NCBI GenBank assembly: GCA_007922195.1
Contig: ML681992.1
Coordinates: forward strand, 36,109,617 to 36,173,616
Direction of reading: 5' to 3'
DNA: 64,000 nucleotides
Origin: Podocnemis expansa
Lineage: Eukaryota > Chordata > Testudines > Podocnemididae
Below are positions 10,829 through 22,079 of the stretch, piece after piece (the stretch's first letter is position 1; each line of letters opens with the position of its first letter). Made by a program: the position numbers and the translations under genes. The notes beneath the pieces are model-generated. The model worked only from the letters and a program-made list of their open reading frames with translations, was not told the DNA's origin and did no database searches.

Positions 10829-12086
10829 AATTGGCATGCCTTACAGGGTGGGCTTGCTTGCCTAATGGCAAATAATAGACAACAGAGCAATAAAATCTGT
10901 GTAAAAATTCCAAGCTGAAAATTCTAATAGTATATGCATATTAATTTGTTTATATAAATACTAATAAGGATTCATGAATATCATCACTTTGTTAATATTA
11001 ATAGGTGATATAAATATTTGTTATTTGTATATTTGAATGTTGATTTTTTTGTACGCACATACAGAGCACAACACAATATAAAACACACATGCACGTTCTC
11101 ACAACTATGCAAATACATTACTTCATCACACAAAAGGTGTTATTAAGAAAGGTCCACTGATCTAACAAAGCCCTTGGACATGGGTTAGTCAAATTGTGAA
11201 GAAAATGGCAATTTGGTATCCCATGGCTAGTGGTATCCCATGCCTATCCCATGCCCATACAGAACACTGTAAAAGAAGTAAATTAAGACACTGTTCAAAG
11301 TTACTTGACATCCAAGCCTGGTGTTTCTGTAGTACTGTTAATGGGTGGTTAGAAGGTATAGGGTTCTAATTTTATGGCTTTTTTGAGGCAAGACAAGAAA
11401 GAATAACACAACACAAACACACACAACATACACAAAACACATTCCCACAACAAGAACCAAGAGGTAAGCAAGGTAAGATAGAGAATAAGCAATTGTCATC
11501 TTGATGTTGTTATAGTTTGGTGCTGGAAAAAGGTATACCTACAAAGTTTTAGATCTAAAGCAAGTGGAAGACTTTTCATTAATGTGAGTTAAGTCTAGGG
11601 CATTCATTAAAGTGAGCATGGGTTATTGGAAAGTGTGCACATAAGGAAAATATTGTGAGCAAAGGCTCAAGTTGATTAAAATCCTGAGTAATGTAAAATT
11701 GTGAATAAAAGCTGGCTTGAATAGTGTCACCAACTGGGTACCGTGGGCCAGTAATAAGTTTTACTTAATAAGTAAAATTAACCAGGAACCATGGATAAAA
11801 AGCTTCAGGAGGAAGGCTAGCTAAATGGGCACCACGAGCTGGGACACAGATTAACAGGTAGAATTGACTGGGCACCGTGGAAAAGCGGCTCTGAGAACCA
11901 GGCTAGAAGACAACAAATAAGCTTATTCTGAAAGGAAGAGAGCCTGGGATTTGATTCTAAAAAAAGAACCAGAAGGCCTTAGAGAGCAAACCTTGGTAAG
12001 AACTGGACCCTGAGAAGGAACAAAAGGCCTCTGGGAACCTGGCTTTTAACCCTTAGGAGGACACTGAAGGCCTTAAGGGACTAAGC
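10829..12086 (+). repeat. ERV leader-like sequence downstream of LTR-D
   Basis: The part to about 11110 aligns with 26776-27090 and partly with 17215-17420, including the phrase GTTGATTTTT followed by a CA-rich stretch. 11140-11260 resembles 27650-27780. 11720-12080 has a degenerate internal repeat around ACTGGGCACCGTGG and AAGGCCTT. No open frame of note. It is probably untranslated leader and decayed internal sequence of the same ERV family. Confidence 0.45.
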
Positions 12087-12619
12087 CAGGGGTTGGCAAC
12101 CCCAGGCACCCGTGCCAAAAATGGCATGGGAGCCAAGCCTCAGCCAGAAGTGTCACTGTCCGGGACAAGACCCGGGCACAGGCACAGGTCCCATCCCCTT
12201 GCCCTGATTCTGGGCCCAGGTCTGATCCCTTCTCAGGCTCCTGTTGCCAGGCAGCCAGCTGGAAACGACAGTGCTGCAGCTCCTGGCCCCTTTTGTGGCT
12301 GGGGATCCAGGGCACTGGCACTGGGACTCAGAGCACATGCCCTGTGTGCCAGGCACCAGTGATGCCCCTGGCACCAGTGATGCCCCTGCCCCCAGTGCTC
12401 CATGGCTGGGCAGCATGAGCCACGTGCCGTGACTCCAGGCCGGCAGAGGCCGCAGTGCATGGCTCCCAGCCCCCTACTGGGCAGGGCTGGAGGGGAGTGA
12501 GGCAGGTCTGATCCCCCACTGCTTCCAGCTCCAAGTTTGGAGCCGGAAGCCGCCAGCTGGTAGGGGCAAGAAGCGCCTCTGGCCAGATACAGAGGCCACA
12601 GGGGGATAGGCAGCCCTAG
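12087..12619. mobile_element. hAT-like MITE, eroded
   Basis: It starts with CAGGGGTTGGCAACC, a common hAT terminal sequence, and probably ends near GGCAGCCCTAG, a decayed inverse of it. No clear 8-bp duplication was found. Inside, an 18-bp unit is repeated in tandem at 12352-12369 and 12370-12387. GC-rich, no gene. Confidence 0.45.
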
Positions 12620-12629
12620 CCTGGACCTG

Positions 12630-13520
12630 GAGCTCCATCCTCCTTGGAGAATCTCTTCAGGTAGTTGAAGGTTGCTATCAAATTCCCCCTCAGTCTTCTC
12701 TTCTGCAGGCTAAATAAACCTAGGTCCTTCAGTCTTTCTTCATAGGTCTTGTGCTCCAGCCCCTTGATCATTTTTGTTCCCCTCTGCTGGACTCTTTCTA
12801 ATTTGTTCATATTCTTTTTGTAGTGGGGAGCCCAAAACTGGACACGGTATTCCAGATGCGGCCTCACCAGTGCCGAATAAAGGGGAAAGATCACATCCCT
12901 CGATCTGCTGGCAACACTTCTTCTGATTCAGCCCAGTATGCCTGTAAGAGCCGAAAGCCCTTGTGCTTCCCGAGTCGGCCTGAGTGGTCCCAAGATACAC
13001 AGAGGCAGAGGAGGTCACACAAGCATATGCTTTTATTTACCTACCAGATCTGGTGGAGCAGTTCCCAAAGGAAGCTGGCTCCCCAAGAGTAACAATAACA
13101 TGGGTTATATAGTACAGTGTAGGAGAAGGGGGTGAGGGCTGGCACAGAGCCAATTACAGTCTGGATTTTGGGTTGTTTACCTTACATGGCATGTCACCCC
13201 ACCTGGGCTAAGTGTGAACTGTTTCCTTACATGGAGCATTACCTCATCTGTTGATCCATGGCCCAGGTGACTGACCTCAGGGAGGGGGAGACGTGAGACG
13301 TGACCACCCTGGATCCCTGAAATGGTGTCTTAAGGCCCAAAATGGAGTTTGCAGATTCTTGTCATCCCCTTCATGCCATTGGCCTTTTTGGCAGCAAGGG
13401 CACACTGCTGACTCATATTCAGCTTCCCATTCACCATGACCCCCAGGTCCTTTTCTATAGTGCTGCTACTTAGGTGATCTCTTCTCTCCCCAGCCTGTAG
13501 CAGTGCATGGGGTTTTTCCT
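12630..13520 (-). mobile_element. CR1 LINE fragment carrying a solo LTR
   Basis: The reverse strand encodes the end of a CR1 ORF2: a conserved stretch with [17 protein letters not shown] and [15 protein letters not shown], matching the CR1 copies at 32.6 and 59.7 kb. It is truncated at both ends and split by an LTR at 12943-13373. Removing the insertion restores the CR1 phrase CCCAGTATGCCATTGG. It abuts a Penelope-like fragment on its 5' side. Confidence 0.85.
12943..13373 (-). mobile_element. Solo LTR, 431 bp, 4-bp target duplication
   Basis: It begins and ends TG...CA and is flanked by TGCC at 12939-12942 and 13374-13377, duplicated from the interrupted CR1. On the minus strand it has a TATA box (TATATAA, 13105-13111) and about 70 bp later an AATAAA signal (13032-13037), the spacing of a retroviral U3-R-U5. 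A 4-bp duplication suits gammaretrovirus-like (class I) ERVs. No internal genes remain, so the provirus was lost by LTR-LTR recombination. Confidence 0.85.
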
Positions 13521-13534
13521 TTTATATAAGGACA

Positions 13535-14410
13535 GTTCAGTTTTGCCAATGTATATGTCAGAGGGCACTACCAGCACATGATGGCATGTACCACATTAGT
13601 GGATGTGCAGGTGAATGAGCCCCTGATGGTGTGGCTGATGTGGTTGGGACCCGTGATGGTATCACTGGCACTGACGTGCAGGCAGAGTTAGCAATGGGGT
13701 TTGTAGCAGGGTTAGGTTCCTGGGTTAGTATTCTTGTTGTACTGTGTTTAATGACTGGTGAGTTTGCTTCAGGTTGGGGGGCTGTCTGTAAGCAAGGACG
13801 GGCCTGCCTCCCAAGGCCTGATAGAGTGTGGGATCATCCTCTACAATGGGTTGTAGATATCTGATGATATGTTAGAGGGATTTTATCTGGGAGCTGTAAG
13901 TGATTGTCAGTGGTGTTCTGTTGTGTTCTTTGTTGGATCTGTTCTGTAGTAAGTGGCTCCAGGTACCCAGCTGGCTCTGTTAATCTGTTTTTTTCACTCC
14001 CCCAGGTGGGTAATGTAGTTTTAGGAATGCATGATAGAGATCTTGTAGGTATTTGTCTCTGTCTGAGGGATCAGAGCAGACCCAGTTGCATCTTAAGACT
14101 TGGCTGTAGATGATGGATCACATAATGTGCCCCAAGTGGAAGCTGGAGGCATGTAGGTATGTATTGCGGTCAGGTGTTTTTCTGTATAGGGTGGTATTAA
14201 TGTGTCCATCCCTTATTCATATTGTAGTGTTCAAGAAGTGGATTTCTTGTGTGGTCTGGCCCAGGCTGCAGTTGATGGTGGGGAGGAAATTTTGAAATCC
14301 CAGTGGAATTCTTCAAGAGACTCTTGTGGGTCCAGATGATGAAAATGTCATCCGTGTAATGTAGATAAAGGAGAGGCATTTGGGGATGAGATTTGAGGAA
14401 GCAATGTAAT
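13535..14410 (-). pseudogene. Penelope-like element, RT and start of GIY-YIG region
   Basis: Penelope-like elements encode an RT related to telomerase and a GIY-YIG nuclease. On the minus strand the RT catalytic motif is seen as YTDDIFIIWTH (about 14320-14360), followed by thumb and linker sequence. The frame reaches the start of the nuclease region (NVVHAIMC, about 13570-13600), where it is cut by the junction with CR1. Many frameshifts and stops separate the pieces, so it is dead. The assignment rests on motif order and recognition of a repeat common in reptile genomes. The 5' end of the RT is missing near 14410. Confidence 0.7.
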
Positions 14411-14442
14411 CATCTCTGTTCACACAGTCCCACCTTCTAATC

Positions 14443-14631
14443 TAGTGGTTCTCAACCACTTTGTTGAGACTCATTACTGTATTGCCACACTGCAGCAAGT
14501 GTGTCATGGAAAGCTAGGGAAATGGCTGGATTTGACCAAGGGCGGGGGGGTGGGAGATGGGCTGGTTTGTCCTAGAGAGTTGCAATCTGCTGCCAGGTGT
14601 GTCACAACTCACAAATGGTTGAGAACCCCTG
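14443..14631. mobile_element. hAT MITE with perfect 8-bp duplication
   Basis: A 189-bp element with inverted ends TAGTGGTTCTCAACC and GGTTGAGAACCCCTG. It is flanked by TTCTAATC at 14435-14442 and again at 14632-14639. No coding capacity. Confidence 0.9.
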
Positions 14632-14751
14632 TTCTAATCAACTTTGGTGTGACAGGGCCTCACTTACCCTAATTGAACTGACTTTGCTAACAATTGCCCT
14701 TCTCCATCCTGGCATATGTATATGTACCTTTCAACTGTAGTTTAGACTTCA

Positions 14752-14875
14752 TGCATCTGACGAAGAGGATTGGAGCCCATGAAATCTTATGCCTGAAGAA
14801 ATCCATTAGTCTTTAAGGTGAAACAAGACTCTCATTGTTTTTGTTGTACACAGATTAACATGGCTGCCCCTCTAG
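14752..14875 (-). mobile_element. Cry-type tRNA-derived SINE
   Basis: On the minus strand it reads, in order, a head with GCAGCCATGTTAATCTG, an A-rich link, CTTAAAGACTAATGG, CATAAGATTTCATGGG and CGTCAGATGC. That is the usual layout of the cryptodiran turtle SINE. RNA polymerase III-derived and non-autonomous. Confidence 0.85.
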
Positions 14876-15405
14876 AAGAAAAGCAGAATAGTGAATCTGA
14901 AATCATGTTAGAAAATAACTTGGAAGACTTGGTCTAGAAAATAGGACAAGGTCCGTGGAAGGAATGTCTTCATGCTACCGGGAGCCTTTCAACAGATGGG
15001 TAAGCAATGGGTCAATTAAGAAAATAAAGGTGTTTTGAAAGCAAAACCTACAAAGAAAGGGCCATGCAATGGCTACACTTAACAGCAACCATTTTGAATA
15101 AAGAAATTGAAAAGATAACAGTGGAAAGGCAGGCATTGCAAGGAGAAAGATAAAATCAGGAAATAATTAAAGAATGTAAAATCTGAGGCAGATAATTTGA
15201 GGACAACTATGTTGACTCAATCCACTCAGGTAAGGATAGTCCAAAAGGAATTAGATGACAGAAAAGAGGAACTAATGATTCGAGATACTGAGAAATGAAG
15301 ATGAATGGAAACAGATAATCACGCTGTTGTGAAAGTGATGCTCTATGATGTAGATGAGAAAGGAAGAGTAGATCATGCAAGCTTGTACAAATAGATGGTC
15401 TAAGG

Positions 15406-16660
15406 CAGGGGTCAGGAACTGAGGAGGTGAGAAGAGTCATTCTTCTCCAACTGCAAGCGCCGAAACTGGCCCACTGGCTGTACTATGGCCCCCTAGTGCT
15501 AACAGAGGTGGGAGGGGGTATGTGGGCAGCGCACGCTCCCTCACTGGTGGTGCAGATGTAGAGGAATTCTCAGTAAGTGAGGGCCACAAACTTAGTGAGG
15601 AGTGAAGCTTCATTCTACACAGCTGCAGGCCCAAGGACAAGTACCCAAGAGCCCCAAGAATATTATACATTATTCTTATATAATGACATATTACATCATA
15701 TTACAAAGCATAAACTATTGCTGTATATCCAATTAAGTTCTGGGTCTATCCTTTTTGCACCAAAATTCCCCCAATTACAACCCCTTCTTTTGATCCGCCT
15801 TACCCCCACATAACCTCCAATCATAATTCATCTGTGCCACAGGTCTCTGGCCTAGCCATTGAGCTGGCCCAAAAGGGGTTTTCTTTTATCTGAATAGACT
15901 GACTTTCAGAATTCTGCAGGCAAATCCAAACACCTTCTCTGTCTTCAAATTTCAGTACACAGCTTGTCCTTGAAGCACGGATACAGATACAGCAAAGCTC
16001 TTTACAGTGTACCTTATCAGTTAGTTGCTTCTACTGGCCGTCTTCCAGACGTGCTAGTGCAACAGAGAAACTGCAGCTTCTTCCCCCCACCCCGCAGATC
16101 TACTGAGCTATCTGTATCTCAATGCTGTTAGGCCTCAGCTACAGAATTCTTCCACACAGAGCAGAAGGGTCACACCTACTAGCCAGCTGCCCCTCCCAAA
16201 AGCAGCCAGGGGAGAGCTGTGGCTTGCAGAGGTGGGGCCCTGGAATGGTCCCTCTGTAGAATTCAGGCTGCTTTGACCCGGCCAACCCAGACCCAGGACT
16301 GGGCCTGTCTGGCCCTGGACTGGCTGCGTCAAAGCTGCCTGCACTCTGCACAGAAGGGCTGTTCCAGGGCCCTGCCTCTGCAAGCCACAGCTCTCCCCTG
16401 GCCACTTTTGGGAGGGATAGCTGGCTGGTAAGTGATGCCCCTCTGCTCCACCCTGCCAGTTGAGGGAGGAAGGGAGTGCATGTCAGCCGCATACCTCCTC
16501 CCCCCCCAGCGCTAGGGAGCCATGCTCATGTTGTTGTGCTGGGAGGGAGGGTGAGCTGGGAGTCCCTGGGCACACATGGCTCTCTGGAAGAGACTTCCAG
16601 GGAGCCAGAAGGGGAAGCTCAGTGAGCCACGGGTGGCTGACTGAACCTGTGTTGCCAATC
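15406..16660. mobile_element. Insertion with hAT-like start and internal foldback
   Basis: It begins with CAGGGGTCAGGAAC, a hAT-type terminus, within the gag-like remnant. The right end is unclear, somewhere before the coding-like sequence resumes near 16660. It may be two or more nested elements. Its most striking part is the foldback at 16159-16450. Confidence 0.35.
16159..16450. repeat. 290-bp foldback (long inverted repeat, no spacer)
   Basis: The left arm (16159-16297) is an imperfect reverse complement of the right arm (16298-16450), meeting at CCCAG-GA-CTGGG. Shared phrases include GAGAGCTGTGGCTTGCAGAG and its inverse, and CCCTCCCAAAAG with its inverse. A few indels offset the arms. 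It has the form of a foldback MITE. Confidence 0.75.
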
Positions 16661-17170
16661 CCCGGTACAAGGGAAGAACTAAGGATTAGAAAAGGGATAA
16701 TACCAGTAGTTAAATGTAGTGGTAAACAATGTGAAGGTGAAGAATTAGAATTAGACGATGATTGGGACAATTTCTATGGGTACCTAAAAGAAAAATAATC
16801 ACCTTTGAACCATATAGCTCATTACGAGAAAACCTAGTGAAACTCTGAAAGCCACCCCCTATAGCATCAGTAATAAGTACAACAGTAACTAAAACAACTG
16901 CAGCTGATAATCAAGGAGGTTGAGAAGAACACACAGAGGAAAGACCTTACTCCCCTGAACAGATATGAGCTTTAGAAAAATCTCCAGGTCCTTTAAATAA
17001 ATGTTCAGCCATCAGATGGCTAACCAGGATATCAAGGATACCTGGATTAGTAGGAGGGGCTCTCTCAGCAGTAATAAAAGAATGCACGAGCATGGAAGAC
17101 TTTGCACGACTTCCATATGACCTACAGAGTGGAGGAGAAAGAGACAGAAATGTTATAAAAAGTGTCATGA

Positions 17171-17480
17171 TTCTTCTTCCCAAGAGAAGATCCAGTGATA
17201 TGGAAAAACAACAACCGGGAGAAAGACCAGAACACTACATATATGAATATTAATGAAGATTCATGAATATGAATGAACTCTATTAACATCAATTGAGTAG
17301 ATGAATATTGATAAGGTTTTATGATTGTTGTTTGCAAATTCAAATGTTGATTTTTGTATGTGCATGCACAGCACACAGAACACAATGTACATAATACAAA
17401 ACACACAACTAAGTTTCAACAGAGCTACAAAAATAGATCACACAAGAAGTTTAATGAATTAGTGTGAATGTAAAATTTTC
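17171..17480 (+). repeat. ERV leader-like repeat
   Basis: It aligns with 10930-11110 and 26880-27090: ATGAATATTAATG, GATTCATGAATA, AAATGTTGATTTTTGTATGTGCATGCA, then a run of CACA/ACACA. No coding sequence. 17481-17631 shows nothing recognisable. Confidence 0.5.
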
Positions 17481-17631
17481 ATATTAACAGAGTGTGGTAT
17501 AATTCCTTGTTAGATGAAATTAGAATGGGATCCATTGATGAGGACTGGTTCCAGCATGAAGATGCACTCCAAAGCAGAATTTAAGTGGTGCATTACACTT
17601 GAGCACTCTGCGGCTAAGTCTACATTGGTCT

Positions 17632-18296
17632 GCATTTTTGAAAAAAACTTTTTTGGGAATAAGTATTTCAAAATTATTATCTAGAAAAAAGTTTTTTTCA
17701 AAAATGCTATTTCAGGACAACAGTCTGGGGACCACTCAATGACCCAAAATAGCACAGCTTTTTTTTTTCCTGAAAAATAAAGTCTACACTAGACTTTCTT
17801 TTTCGAAAAAAAGCAAGGCAAGGGATGAGATAGGGAAGCTTTTTCAAAAAAAAGCCTTTGTTGTGTCCAGGGATGGCTTTGTTTCGAAAAAGCTACCTTG
17901 GAAAAGGGTTTTTTTTCTAAATATAACAAGGTTTAGTGGTCCTGAAAAAGTGCTCCGGTATTTCGAGATACTGGAGCACTTTTTCAAAAAAGCTAAACCT
18001 AACAGCTTTTTTGAAAGAAAAAGTGTTTTTCAAGGTAGCTTTTTTGAAAAAAGCCATCCGTAGACACGGCAAAAGCTTTTTTCAAAAAAGCCTCCCTATT
18101 TCATCCTTTGCCTTGCTTTTTTTCGAAAAAGAAAGTCCTGTGTAGACTTTCTTTTTTGGAAGAAAAAAAAGCCGTGGTATTTTGGGACAACAAGCGGCTG
18201 CTGGACTGTTGCCCCAAAATAGCATTTTTGAAAAAAGTTTTTTCTAGACAACTATTTCAAAATACTTGTCCCGAAAAAAGTTTTTTTCAAAAACGC
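17632..18296. mobile_element. 665-bp near-perfect palindrome (foldback MITE)
   Basis: The two halves are inverse copies meeting at 17964/17965, where GAAAAAGTGCTCC (17944-17956) faces GGAGCACTTTTTC (17973-17985). The outer ends GCATTTTTG and CAAAAACGC also pair. It is packed with TTTTTCGAAAAA-type short palindromes, so it is self-complementary at two scales. No transposase frame. The family is not identified. Confidence 0.8.
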
Positions 18297-20099
18297 AGAG
18301 CAGCCATTCCCCACCTGTATAGGAGTACATTTCATCCCCAGAGTACGTCTACTCTGAACATTCCTTACTGCAGGTGTAGATCATATAGAACTCCACACTC
18401 CTCTAGCATGAGTATAAATAGCAGTGTAGATGGTGAAGCACTATTTAGGGAAATAAAGACACACTCGAACACTAGGGATGTGTGCCCTACAGTTTTCCAT
18501 GGGCTCACTGAGTGCCTCTCCTTTCTGCACTGCCATTTTTAGTCACGGTGCCTCCCTGTTGCCAATCTTCCCCCACTGTGGGGAAAGGCTCTATAGTGGG
18601 ATAAAGGTCTAACAGTGCAAGGCAGTAGAGAAAGGCTCTGATAGCTCCTCACTGCAAGAATCTTTTCCTAGTAACAGGAAAGATCCTATCAGTGAGGAAA
18701 AAGCCTCTGTCTAGGAGAAAGCTGCTGCTGTGTTTATCATTACTGTACTCCCTCCCACCAAAGCCTTTCACTGACGCATGTAGCAACACACAACACTGTG
18801 GACACAACCTACTTTTCACTGCATTGTCAGTGAAGTTCCAGATCAAGCAAATCTGAAGGTCTTTGGTGAATTCAAGATTGAGTCTAAATATACTATTAAC
18901 AGAAAAGGCAAGATACTATCTTTCTCTTTATCAAGCTGCTAAAATTGTAAAAAGTACACAGTAGAATACGTTTTATTGCCCTGGTATTTAAAATGTTTAT
19001 GCACTATATAGTCTTTTAATGTATTCTAGGTAAATTCTGTTTCTCTTTGGAGGTTCTTTCCTCAAATTTGTGAACTTTGTCATGGTAACACATTTCACTT
19101 GACCACAAAGACTTCATTTCATATCTGTCTGGGATGGAGATAAGTTGGCAGAACTGTGGTGTTTTAAAGGGTGCCTGTGGTATTTCATGAGAAGAGAACA
19201 AGTGAATTAATATGTAATGCATGTCAGAGAAGAGATTGTTGCAAGTGATGTGAACCCTTCCTTTACCCCTAATTAATCCTTTCATGCATATGGGCATGTT
19301 CTAGTTCACCTGGATTACAAAACAGAGACTCGGGTCTCAGAGTTGCACTTGAGCTTGCTCTCATTTCACTTCAAGATTAATTAGAATGAGACAGAAATTG
19401 CCAGTTGAAAAAAGAAACTGATTTGATGAAAAACTGCTGTTCATCATGGAAAAATATGCTTGATACTTTTCCACAGTATATTACACTACAGCAAACAGAA
19501 TTTTTCAGCATTATTGTCTCCACAATGATTAAAATTCATTTAACCTTTCAAAAAGTTGTGCCTAAAAATAAAATAAAAGCAAAATGCAAGCCCAGAGGAT
19601 AAATTCTGCTGTTAAAAGAACTGCTTCCATCAGTTTTTCCAACACAGGTCTACCTAAGCATGTTCACCCAAGCTGTGCAATGTATTCACTACTTTCTGAA
19701 ATAACGGTTTTGAATTTTGTTATTCACAGAAAATGTATCATAACTAAGGCTCCCAGAGAAAGATGAATCATTTCTTTAATTAACAAGGGTGGGATCCATG
19801 TCCACAAAACTCCCACTGAACCACACAGCTGCCTCCCTCTAGGCATCTGGACACTTTTCTTCCTATTAAATGCCAGAACAATCCGTGAGCCAAAAGAAGA
19901 TACGGATTTAGCCACCTAAATCCTGCACTAGGCAGAATCCAGCACATGGCCTCTCAAGACAACATTCAGCAGGAAGAGCTGGTGGTGCCCACCTTATAAA
20001 CTTTTAGCCCAATAATTATAAGGGCCAGAGGAAAAGAGTATAGACAGACATCATTCTCCCAAAATATTTTAAAACTAATGAATAGAAGTATGAGAGAAG
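18297..20099. other. 1.8-kb stretch without recognised features
   Basis: AT-rich DNA. 18320-18470 contains ACGTCTACTCTG and GCAGTGTAGATGG phrases like MITE ends, but no pair could be fixed. A 93-codon open frame on minus (19016-19297) has no recognisable motif or splice context. No gene is called. Confidence 0.4.
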
Positions 20100-20315
20100 T
20101 TTGCCGGGGGGGGGCATTCTTAAATATTGAGTTTAATTTCTAGCAGGCAGCTACAAAGATGCTAGCCTAGTTACAAAGTAATGTCTGTAAGTAGGGATAC
20201 TTTGTGTTATGCAGATAGAGTAGTTAGCGAGTGTAGCATAAGAAACTTTAAACAGTTGATCAGCGATTATATCCCATCATACTCTTTTAAGAAACACACT
20301 TCCCCAAACACTATT

Positions 20316-20695
20316 CTAGTGGTTTCCAACTTTTTCAAGTATGAGGACCCCTTTTAAATGTCAAATTTCATGGACCCCCAAATGGAAATAGTTGTTATCA
20401 GGGACTGACTGCAGGCAGTGGTGCTGCAGCAATGTAGTGGAGGACCTGGAACCTGCCTGCTCCCAAGTGGTGGGGACATATCCAGTGTGAAGCTGCTCAC
20501 AGCAGGCAAATACAATTCAGTTAGAATTTTAGAGACCTCTCCAAAATGAATCGCTGGCAGGCAGTGACTGGGGCTGGATTGGGCTGGGCCTCCAGCTTCT
20601 GGCCGGCAGTGACTGGGGCTTGATGTATTCTCAGACCCCTTGCAATAAAGCCACGGACCCCCAGGGGTCCCTGGACCCCATGTTGGGAACCACTA
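20316..20695. mobile_element. Non-autonomous hAT element in LTR-A
   Basis: The ends TAGTGGTTTCCAAC and GTTGGGAACCACTA are inverse repeats of the same type as at 9882-10454. The flanking LTR sequence resumes on both sides. An 8-bp duplication is no longer legible. Confidence 0.7.
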
Positions 20696-21603
20696 TTTCA
20701 TCTAAAAATTCTACTTTAATAAACTTTATATTCCTTACTTTACCGCTCATTAAAGTCCCCTCCTCTCCCTGATGTTTTCTCTTGTTTTCCCCTACCCCCT
20801 CCCATCACTCATATCTTCTCACATCCCTCCCCTGAGGATATAAAGGGCAGCCAATGACTGAGGTGTTTGTGGAGCCCAGTGAAGCCCGACCTCCTGGCGA
20901 CCACTATGCAGAAGCTTCCTGAAGCCGCAGACCAGACCCCTGAAGTGAAAAGGTCAAGGTTAAGCCTGAACATCAGCACTGGCAGCAAAAACAGCAGCAC
21001 CAGTGCCAGCAGCAGCATTAGAAGCAGCAGACCGAGCAGCAGACAGACTGGACCAGAAAACTACTGGTAAGGCACTCGTGCACTGAAGGTCAGACCAAGC
21101 TACCTAACTAAGTCCTAGGTCTATGCTCAGAACTGGAGGCAATCCATTTGCCTGTGACAGGGCAGAACAAGACCTAGATAGACAATATAGAGGGATGTGT
21201 AAGGTGCTGTAATTAGAAAGAGTTTTTGAGGTCTGCCTTTCAAGAAAACTGGTTGAATGCTGTGTGGCTGAGGAAGGCTCTTCTCCACCCATTCCACAAA
21301 TGTCTGATCATCATTTGTTGAATGGCATAGGTTATTAAGGATTTTTGGAATATTAAGGTATATACATGCTATAGAGTATTAAGGAAATAGTAATGTTTAT
21401 GTGATTTAAGATATTGTACCACAGAAGAGCAGCATTCTATCTAACAGTCATTTGATGCTATGCTCACTGTGGTAAGTAGGAACTAATTTCTGAGATAAAA
21501 TATTTTTAGTTCCTGAATTTCATTTTATTAATATAAGAATTAATAAATGTTAGCATTTGTTTTTGAAGAATTTGTTGTTCTAAGTCTGTTCTTGATTGGC
21601 AGG

Positions 21604-21940
21604 CTGCAGGAGTGGCACTGAACTAGGAAAGACCTGGGGCCGAGCCCCTCCTCCTGGTTCCAATTTGGGGCCAGGTTCTGATCTAGTCCCATGGCCCCAG
21701 CCAGGGCCCAGATTGGGCTTCTACCACCATAAGCCCAGCCCTGGACCCCCAGCCAGGGCCGGGGCAGATAGCCAGAACCATGGGTGGTCTGGCCCCAGAC
21801 CCCCAGCCAGAGACACGGCCAGGGAAGACAGCTGCCACCACTGGCCGTCTGGCACTGAATCCCCAGCACTTGGGGCACTGACACTGGGACTCGGGGCATG
21901 ACACCCCTGTGCCCAGTGCCAGTGATGCCACTGGTGGGCT
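21604..21940. mobile_element. GC-rich insertion in LTR-A
   Basis: In related LTRs GATTGGTGGGCTG runs straight into TAGCTGTATTTTC. Here a C/G-rich block separates them, bounded by GAGTGGCACTG and an inverse GATGCCACTGG. GGCAGGCT on the left and GGTGGGCT on the right could be a decayed 8-bp duplication. Probably a hAT-type MITE. Confidence 0.45.
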
Positions 21941-22079
21941 ATAGCTGTATTTTCTATGCTTTAAGTACCATTTGGGCAGGCAGACCACATTGAATTTATC
22001 CCAGTAAAGTAAAAGTGGTTTTCCTTAGGTGAGTGAAAATTGCCTAAACAGCTGAATGATTCGAAGTTCTAGGGTAACA

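Larger units (their letters stand above)
14880..17170 (+). pseudogene. Decayed ERV internal (gag-like) sequence, interrupted
   Basis: Before 15405 and after about 16660 the plus strand has short frames of coding-like character. 15060-15160 reads as a Glu/Lys-rich stretch typical of a coiled coil (TATILNKEIEKITVERQAL). 16670-16798 is an acidic open stretch and 16930-17170 carries GPLNKCSAIRWLTRISRIP and similar. The setting, followed by ERV leader-type repeat at 17170-17480, suggests a gag remnant. No diagnostic motif such as a zinc knuckle is visible, so the assignment is weak. Confidence 0.3.
20100..22079 (+). mobile_element. ERV-type LTR, about 2 kb with insertions (LTR-A)
   Basis: It has a TATA box (TATAAAG, 20839-20845), a long transcribed region, AATAAA at 21542-21547 and an end in GGGTAACA at 22079. 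The order agrees with LTR-F on the other strand (28015-29870) and partly with LTR-B and LTR-C. Two insertions lie inside: hAT at 20316-20695 and a GC-rich block at 21604-21940. The 5' boundary is approximate. The long distance from TATA to poly(A) signal is notable for an LTR. Confidence 0.65.

Noticed and set aside
18108..18542. 144-codon plus-strand frame
   Set aside because: Most of it lies in the palindrome, where Phe/Lys runs come from the T/A tracts.
19016..19297. 93-codon minus-strand frame as an exon
   Set aside because: No splice-site pair, no recognisable motif and no second supporting exon.
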